NCBI GenBank assembly: GCA_963818645.1
Contig: CAWFTF010000025.1
Coordinates: forward strand, 50,577-114,576
Direction of reading: 5' to 3'
Origin: Gp6-AA40 sp963818645
Lineage (GTDB): Bacteria; Acidobacteriota; Vicinamibacteria; Vicinamibacterales; UBA2999
DNA: 64,000 nt
Below the pieces are notes generated by a model. That model searched no databases. It saw only the letters and a program-made list of their open reading frames with translations, and was not told the DNA's origin. A program made the translations under genes and the position numbers. This document shows positions 58,399 to 64,000 of the stretch, piece by piece. Position 1 is the first letter of the stretch. Every line of letters starts with the position of its first letter.

Positions 58399-61300
58399 AT
58401 GATCACCGCCATCATCCATTTCGTGATCCGCTTCCGCTGGATCGTGTGGTGCCTGGTGGCGGGCCTGGTCGCCCTCAGCGTCTACGCGCTCCGCACCGTG
58501 GCGCTCGACGCGATTCCCGACATCTCCGATCCGCAGATCATCGTCTACGCGAAGTGGCCGCGAAGCCCGTTGCTGCTCGAGAGCGAGGTCACTGAACCTG
58601 TCATCAGGGCGCTCCAGGGCTCACCTGAGATCAAGTCGATCCGGGGTACCTCCCACATGGGGTACTCGTTCATCTACGTGATCCTCCAGGATCCGAGCCA
58701 TCGCGCCGTCGTTCGACAGTTCGTTGCGGACCGTCTGAGCGCGATTCGCGCGCAGCTTCCCGCAGATGCGAACGTCACCGTCGGGCCCAACGCCAGCAGC
58801 ATGGGTTGGATATTCCAGTACGCTCTCGTGGACCACGAGGGCACGCGCGATCTGCGTGAGCTTCGCCTGCTCAACGAGAGCCAGATCAAGCCGATGCTGC
58901 AGTCAGCGCCGGGCGTCGCCGAGGTCGCGTCGGTCGGCGGGCTCGAGAAGCAGTATCAGATCAAGCTGTTTCCTCCGCTCCTGAGCGAGCGCGGTATCTC
59001 CCTCCGGCAGATCATCGGTGTCGTCGAAGGCGCGTTCCAGGAAGCCGGCGGACGCACGATCGAGGTCACCAACCGCGAATATCAGCTTCGCGGCTCGCTC
59101 AAGGTCGACGACCTCGACACGCTCGCGTTCCTGGTGCTCGGCCGCGACAAGGAAGGCCGGCCGGTTCAGCTCAAGGACGTCGGCTACATGCAGTCGGGCT
59201 ACGACCTGCGTCGCGGCATCGCGGATCTGGACGGCACCGGTGAGGTCGTGGGCGGCATTGCCATCATGGAGCAGGGCCGCAACGTGCTGGCCGTGACCAA
59301 CGCGCTGCGCAGCAAGCTGGAGCAGCTCAAGCCGACCCTGCCCGCCGGCATCGAGCTGGTCCCGACCTACGATCGGTCGGCGCTCATCTGGGAGACGTTG
59401 AAGAATTTCGCCCAGGCGCTCGGCTACGAGTTGGTCGTCGTCATCCTCGTGATCGGTGTTGCGCTTCGCAACCTGCGGGCGTCCGTGGCGCCGATCTGCG
59501 TGCTGCTTCTTGGCACGTTGTTCACGGCGCTGCCGCTCTCGCTGTTCGGCCAGACCGTCAACCTCTTCTCGCTCGCCGGTCTGGCGATTGCGATCGGCGA
59601 GATGGCCGACGCGACGATCGTGATCGTCGAGAACTGCACGTCGCGGCTGGCGCAGCGCGGCGCCGTGTCGGGCCGCGAGAAGATGGCGATCATCATCGAC
59701 GCGACCGCGACGATGACCAAGCCGCTCCTCTTCTCGATGCTGATTATCGTCACGTCGTTCCTGCCGATCTTCTTCCTCGGCGAGCGCGAAGGACGGCTGT
59801 TCAACCCGCTGGCCTACAGCAAGACCTTTGCGATGGCGTTCTCGACATTGCTCACGCTGTTCCTGCTGCCGGTCGTGATCGTGTGGGTGTTCAAGCGCGA
59901 CGTGGTGCCGCCCGACGTGCGGGAGAGCATGTTCGTGCGCGGCTATCGCGCGGCCCTGCTGTGGATGATTCGGCACCGCTATGCCTTCGTCGGCGCGAGC
60001 GCAGTCATCCTCGTGCTCGGAACGATGGTCATGCTCCGGTTCCAGAAGGACTACATGCCGGAGATGGACGAGGGCTCGATCCTCTACATGCCGACGACAC
60101 TGCCGGGCCTGCCGTCACGTGAGGCGGGCTGGATCGTCCAGCAGATGGACCGCAAGCTGAAGACCTTCCCCGAAGTCGCGCGCGTGTTCGGCAAGCTCGG
60201 ACGCGCGGATACCGCGACCGATCCGGCGCCCGTGGAGATGGTCGAGACCACCGTCATGCTCAAGCCCAAGTCTGAGTGGCGGCCGTCGATGACGAAGGAC
60301 AAGCTGATCGCGGAGATGAACAATGCGATGCAGATCGTCGGCTACGTGAACAGCTGGACGCAGCCGATCAGCACGCGCGTGATGATGCAGGACACCGGGA
60401 TCCAGACGCCGGTCGGCATCAAGGTCAAGGGCAAGGACCTGGCCGTCGTCCAGCAGATCGCGCAGCAGGTCGAGGAACTGCTCCGCGACTTCCCGGGCAC
60501 GCAGTCGGTGATCGCGGAGCGGATCTCGCAGGGGTACTTCGTGGACGCTCAGCTCGATCCCGAGCGGATGGCGCAGCAGGGAGTGACGGTGGACGAAGCC
60601 CTCTCGACCGTTCGCTTCGCCATCGGCGGTGACAACGTCATCGGCGTGCGGCAGGCGGACAAGACGATCGTGCCGCTCTCGATTCAGTACTCACCTGAAT
60701 ACACCGACACGCTGGCGAAGGTGCGCAACACGCCCGTGGTGACCGAAGGCGGTCGCGCGGTCGCGTTGGGCGACATCGCGGACGTCGCCGTTCGCGAGGC
60801 GCCGGAGATGATCCGCAACGACAATGGGGAGCTGGCTGGCTACATCTACGTATACCTGCGTGACATCACCGGTCCGGAGTACGTCGAGCGCGCGCGTCCG
60901 TATCTGGACGCCAACCTGAAGGTGCCGGCAGGCTACGCCACGGAATGGACCGGCCTGTATCAGTACACGGAGGATGCCCGTTCCAAGCTGAGCATCGTCG
61001 TGCCGATCACGCTGGCGATCATGTTCCTGCTGCTGATGATGGCGTTCAATTCCATGGCGGACAGTTCCCTCATCATGCTCTCGGCGCCATTCGCCCTCGT
61101 CGGCGGCGTGCTGTTGCAGTGGCAGCAGGGATTCTCGATGACGACGGCGGTGATCATCGGCTATGTGTCGCTCTTCGCCGTGGCGATCCAGACCGGCATC
61201 ATCATGATCGAGTTCATCCGGGAAGCGCTCGCGAACCGGACGCCGGAGCAGACCTATATGGACGCCGTCGTGCAGGGATCCGTGGCGCGGCTGCGGCCGA

Positions 61301-61542
61301 AGTTGATGACCGTAGCGACCACCGTGCTCGGCTTGCTGCCGATCATGTTTGCCAGCGGTTCCGGCATGGACATCACGCAGCCGATCGCGACGCCGACGTT
61401 CGGCGGAATGATCAGCTCCACGATTTACGTGTTGTTCCTGATTCCATGTCTCTTTGCCATCGGGGAGGACCTGCGGCGCTGGCGGCCGGCGTGGTTCGGC
61501 GGGCGCGTCATCGCAACGCGCGCCGCAGGCGAGCACTCCTGA
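58399..61542 (+). CDS. CusA-type heavy-metal RND efflux pump
   Basis: 1047 residues, twelve membrane helices in two halves. Helix 4 reads 'LAIAIGEMADATIVIVEN', with Asp404 and Glu411. This fits the Cu(I)/Ag(I) CusA subgroup and lacks the DFG of CzcA-type divalent pumps. Other marks: 'RWIVWCLVAGLVALSVYA' at the start, 'IVYAKWPRSPLLLESEVTEP' in the porter and 'GGVLLQWQQGFSMTTAVIIGYVSLFAVAIQTGIIMIEF' in the second half. Proton-driven export. Encoded after the minimal adaptor; no TolC/CusC gene in the window. Confidence 0.95.
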   Translation: MITAIIHFVIRFRWIVWCLVAGLVALSVYALRTVALDAIPDISDPQIIVYAKWPRSPLLLESEVTEPVIRALQGSPEIKSIRGTSHMGYSFIYVILQDPSHRAVVRQFVADRLSAIRAQLPADANVTVGPNASSMGWIFQYALVDHEGTRDLRELRLLNESQIKPMLQSAPGVAEVASVGGLEKQYQIKLFPPLLSERGISLRQIIGVVEGAFQEAGGRTIEVTNREYQLRGSLKVDDLDTLAFLVLGRDKEGRPVQLKDVGYMQSGYDLRRGIADLDGTGEVVGGIAIMEQGRNVLAVTNALRSKLEQLKPTLPAGIELVPTYDRSALIWETLKNFAQALGYELVVVILVIGVALRNLRASVAPICVLLLGTLFTALPLSLFGQTVNLFSLAGLAIAIGEMADATIVIVENCTSRLAQRGAVSGREKMAIIIDATATMTKPLLFSMLIIVTSFLPIFFLGEREGRLFNPLAYSKTFAMAFSTLLTLFLLPVVIVWVFKRDVVPPDVRESMFVRGYRAALLWMIRHRYAFVGASAVILVLGTMVMLRFQKDYMPEMDEGSILYMPTTLPGLPSREAGWIVQQMDRKLKTFPEVARVFGKLGRADTATDPAPVEMVETTVMLKPKSEWRPSMTKDKLIAEMNNAMQIVGYVNSWTQPISTRVMMQDTGIQTPVGIKVKGKDLAVVQQIAQQVEELLRDFPGTQSVIAERISQGYFVDAQLDPERMAQQGVTVDEALSTVRFAIGGDNVIGVRQADKTIVPLSIQYSPEYTDTLAKVRNTPVVTEGGRAVALGDIADVAVREAPEMIRNDNGELAGYIYVYLRDITGPEYVERARPYLDANLKVPAGYATEWTGLYQYTEDARSKLSIVVPITLAIMFLLLMMAFNSMADSSLIMLSAPFALVGGVLLQWQQGFSMTTAVIIGYVSLFAVAIQTGIIMIEFIREALANRTPEQTYMDAVVQGSVARLRPKLMTVATTVLGLLPIMFASGSGMDITQPIATPTFGGMISSTIYVLFLIPCLFAIGEDLRRWRPAWFGGRVIATRAAGEHS

Positions 61543-61569
61543 GGGGCATCAAACGCCCAACATCCAACT

Positions 61570-61625
61570 CCAACTCCCAAAACAGCCTGATTTCTTGGGA
61601 GTTGGAAAATTGGAAGTTGGGAGTT
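61570..61625. terminator. Heptanucleotide hairpin between convergent genes
   Basis: CCAACTCCCAA (61570-61580) and TTGGGAGTTGG (61595-61605) form a perfect 11-bp stem with a 14-base loop; further TTGGAAG/TTGGGAG units continue to 61625. It fills the gap between the cusA-like end and the TonB receptor end. Terminator role inferred. Confidence 0.6.
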
Positions 61626-61637
61626 AACCAGCGCTCT

Positions 61638-63971
61638 CTAAAAACCGAAGACCATGCTCACGCGCAGCGTGCGTGGCACGGCCGGGTGGACGTGAATGTC
61701 GTCGACGCCTCCGAGCGGCTCCCCGGGCAGCCGCGAGGCGAAGTAGTAGTCGATGTCGCTGACCTCCGCATCGAGCAGGTTGTAGACCTGCGCATTCACT
61801 CGAAGCGCCTTGGCGACCTGATACCCGCCCTCGAAGTTCAGAAGCGTCGTCGCCTTCGATTGCACCGAGTTGTCCTCGATGAGCGCGCGCGGACCGAAGT
61901 AGCGAAGCCGCAGGCTGGCGAACGTCCGATGGAAGTTGTCGATGCTCGCCCCGCCCGAGACGACGGCGTCCACGGCCTCGGGCACGTATTGACCTGCCTC
62001 GTTGAACTCCGTGAATCGCGCCCGCGACCACGAGACGTCACCGTCGAAGATGAGCCACGGCTTCGGGCTGTAGTAGTTCGCGAGCTCCACGCCGTATCGC
62101 CGGCTCGCAGGGCCTGGCTCGGTCGCCCCGATGTCGCCGTTGTAGACGAGTTCCGAGGCGAGGTGCAGCGTCCACAACGACACCGTGCTTTGCAGATGCG
62201 GAATGGCGACCGTGCGCACGCCGACCTCGCCGCCCCTGGCGCGCACCAGCGGCGTGACGGCACTCGCCGGATCTCCGGCCGCGTCGTATCTCAGCGTGGT
62301 GCCGAGCGCGCTGTTGCTGTGGAAGCCGGTGCCCGCGTTCACGTAGAACTCGGTCGAGCGCCACGGCCCGAACGTCGCCGTCCCTTTCGGGCTGACGATG
62401 CCTGCGGTCTCGACGCCACCGTTTCGCGCATCGATCCGGTTGGTGACGTCGTATCGCGATCCGTCGGCGCGCACGCCCACGGTGGTCTTGAACCAGCGCG
62501 CCCACTCCACCTGGTTCTCACCGTAGACGCCGAGGCTGCTCACGATCGCCGAGGCGTCGTTCACGGTCTCGAGGCGCTGTCGTGCCTCGGTGTGGTACAG
62601 CGCCACCTGCATCACATCGTCATTGCGGAACTGCACGCCGAACGTGTTTTCGACGGGACGCCCGCCCCAGCGCGTCTGCCGCTTCTGAAAGGCACGCACG
62701 CCCGAGACGAAGCGGTGATCGACCTGCTCGCGCTGATCGCCGCGCACGGGATCGTCGAGGAAGAAGGTGAAGTTGGAGATGAGACCGAGGTCGTAGCCGA
62801 GGCCGTACGCCTGAATCTTGCTCAGCGTCTGCCCGCTTCCGTGCTGCCATTCGCCGCCGACGCTGTAGCGATACGTGTGCCCGCCGTCGGTCGGGTCGAT
62901 GGATCCGAAACGGTCGATGAGGCCGGAGTCGATCGCCCGTTGCGGTGACGCTTCGGTTGCGTTCCACTCGCCGTGATAGCCCATGAAGGTCAGCGAGAGG
63001 CCGTTCACGTTGTCGCCCTGGCTGTAGCGCGCCACGCCGTTGAACTTCTTGTAGGAGTCCGGAACCGTCCACGGCCCCGAGTTGGTGGACGTCTCGAACG
63101 CGGCGAGGAGGTTGCCTTTGCCAATCTTTGGCGACGCGGCTAGCAGCAGCCGTCCGAAATTGTAGGTGCCCGTCTCCACTCGGACCAATGGTCGATCGAG
63201 TGTCGTGGCGTAGCTGATGTTGCCATCGCCTGCGGTGGCGAAGTCTCCCTGGTCCACGAAGTACGGACCCTTCGAGTACTGCACGCCGGCGACGAGCTCC
63301 GGAATCAGGAAGTTGAGATCGGAATAGCCCTGGCTGTGCGCGTGCGTCGGCATGTTGACTGGCGTACCTGCGACCGTCATCGCGAAGTCGCTGCCGTGAT
63401 CGAGGTTGAAGCCGCGCAGGAAGTACTGATTGGCTTTTCCCTCGCCGCTGTGCTGCGTGATGATCACGCCCGGTACAGTCTCGAGCACCTCGGCCTGTCG
63501 CATGAACGGCCGGACGTCGAGTTGCTTCGCGGTGATCGCGCCCTGGCTCGCCGACGAGGCGATGCCGACGAGATCCTCTGCGGGATTTTCCACGTCCGCG
63601 AGGTTGGTGAACGTGCGCTTGCCCACGACGACGACTTCGGCGTTGAGAGACAGGTGCATGACCTCGTCGTTGGAGACGATCTGTCCAGCGCTCACCTTGA
63701 GGTCTTTGTGGTTCACGGCGGCGAAGTTGATGAGACGCATCGAGAGCTGATACGTGCCCGCTGGAACATTATCGAAGTCGTAGTTGCCCTGACCGTCAGT
63801 CACGACCTCGCGCGGCTCGCTGCCGCCCAGCAGCTCCACGGTGACACCAGGAAGCGCTCCACCTGTTTCATCAGTGACGCGCCCTTTGACGTGAGCGCCT
63901 CCTCCGCTTTGCGCGAAGGCAGGAACACTGAGGATCAGCAACCACAGAGAGATCGCGTGCACCAACTTCAT
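61638..63971 (-). CDS. TonB-dependent receptor with regulatory-like domain, metal-island type
   Basis: 777 residues from ATG 63971. Signal peptide to 'VPAFAQ', regulatory-like domain ('GGALPGVTVELLGGSEPREV'), plug ('RQAEVLETVPGVIITQHSGEGKANQ' region with 'FLRGFNLDHGSDF') and a 22-strand barrel closing 'AVPRTLRVSMVFGF'. 'SRLPGEPLGGVDDIHVHP' near the end is typical of receptors encoded beside CusA-type pumps. It is convergent with the pump. A copper or cobalamin-like ligand is possible but unproven. Confidence 0.92.
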   Translation of the reverse strand: MKLVHAISLWLLILSVPAFAQSGGGAHVKGRVTDETGGALPGVTVELLGGSEPREVVTDGQGNYDFDNVPAGTYQLSMRLINFAAVNHKDLKVSAGQIVSNDEVMHLSLNAEVVVVGKRTFTNLADVENPAEDLVGIASSASQGAITAKQLDVRPFMRQAEVLETVPGVIITQHSGEGKANQYFLRGFNLDHGSDFAMTVAGTPVNMPTHAHSQGYSDLNFLIPELVAGVQYSKGPYFVDQGDFATAGDGNISYATTLDRPLVRVETGTYNFGRLLLAASPKIGKGNLLAAFETSTNSGPWTVPDSYKKFNGVARYSQGDNVNGLSLTFMGYHGEWNATEASPQRAIDSGLIDRFGSIDPTDGGHTYRYSVGGEWQHGSGQTLSKIQAYGLGYDLGLISNFTFFLDDPVRGDQREQVDHRFVSGVRAFQKRQTRWGGRPVENTFGVQFRNDDVMQVALYHTEARQRLETVNDASAIVSSLGVYGENQVEWARWFKTTVGVRADGSRYDVTNRIDARNGGVETAGIVSPKGTATFGPWRSTEFYVNAGTGFHSNSALGTTLRYDAAGDPASAVTPLVRARGGEVGVRTVAIPHLQSTVSLWTLHLASELVYNGDIGATEPGPASRRYGVELANYYSPKPWLIFDGDVSWSRARFTEFNEAGQYVPEAVDAVVSGGASIDNFHRTFASLRLRYFGPRALIEDNSVQSKATTLLNFEGGYQVAKALRVNAQVYNLLDAEVSDIDYYFASRLPGEPLGGVDDIHVHPAVPRTLRVSMVFGF

Positions 63972-64000
63972 ACGGTGATCGTCCCGCGACAAACCGCCGG

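Overview
The window reads as a chromosome segment of a high-GC, Gram-negative soil-type bacterium, most likely an acidobacterium of the Vicinamibacteria group. This is an inference from gene content: four TonB-dependent receptors with an N-terminal carboxypeptidase-regulatory-like domain, a repeated pair of secreted protein families (DUF6152 plus a 'DGKPDxSGxW' family), a PQQ dehydrogenase, small monoheme cytochromes and many exported proteins of unknown role. No phage, plasmid, transposase or CRISPR genes are seen.

Layout. 0-10.3 kb: secreted family proteins, a PQQ dehydrogenase, homogentisate dioxygenase (hmgA), an MBL-fold hydrolase, a membrane protein and a BlaI/BlaR1-type pair. 10.4-22.6 kb: a sulfur-flavoured block with cysD-cysN-cysH, a large TonB receptor, secreted proteins, an inactive-looking rhodanese, tRNA-Cys and a TauE/SafE transporter. 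22.6-32.4 kb: a sigma-54 activator, a second TonB receptor, an octaheme lipoprotein, small membrane proteins and an M20 peptidase. 32.5-41.1 kb: a cyclase, a cytochrome plus heavy-metal-binding-domain pair, a beta-propeller protein, a phosphotriesterase-like protein and an ECF41 sigma factor with its carboxymuconolactone-decarboxylase partner. 41.3-50.1 kb: a third TonB receptor, a VOC-pyrophosphatase fusion, a serine hydrolase and an orphan hybrid sensor kinase. 50.7-64 kb: a probable copper/silver island (metal-binding lipoproteins, cytochromes, HupE-like protein, OprB-like porin, YncE-like propeller, minimal CusB-like adaptor, CusA-type pump, fourth TonB receptor).

Most interesting: two unannotated cysteine-rich leader peptides, each behind a plausible promoter with almost no 5' UTR and each followed by an intrinsic terminator. 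One precedes cysDNH (minus strand, 13404-13493) and one precedes the TonB receptor gene at 15077 (plus strand, 14839-14949, six consecutive Cys codons). They look like cysteine-responsive transcription attenuators and would put an outer-membrane receptor under cysteine supply together with sulfate assimilation.

A second theme is structural DNA. Many unrelated tandem arrays with a strict 7-bp period lie at gene ends, promoters and even inside the codons for signal peptides. Two large (~570-600 bp) imperfect palindromes fill convergent intergenic regions. Every non-overlapping convergent junction here carries one of these two structures.

Caution: between about 17.0 and 37.4 kb many genes are split by single-base indels, mostly insertions. 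None are seen on either side of that zone. I treat these as likely consensus errors and give merged gene coordinates.
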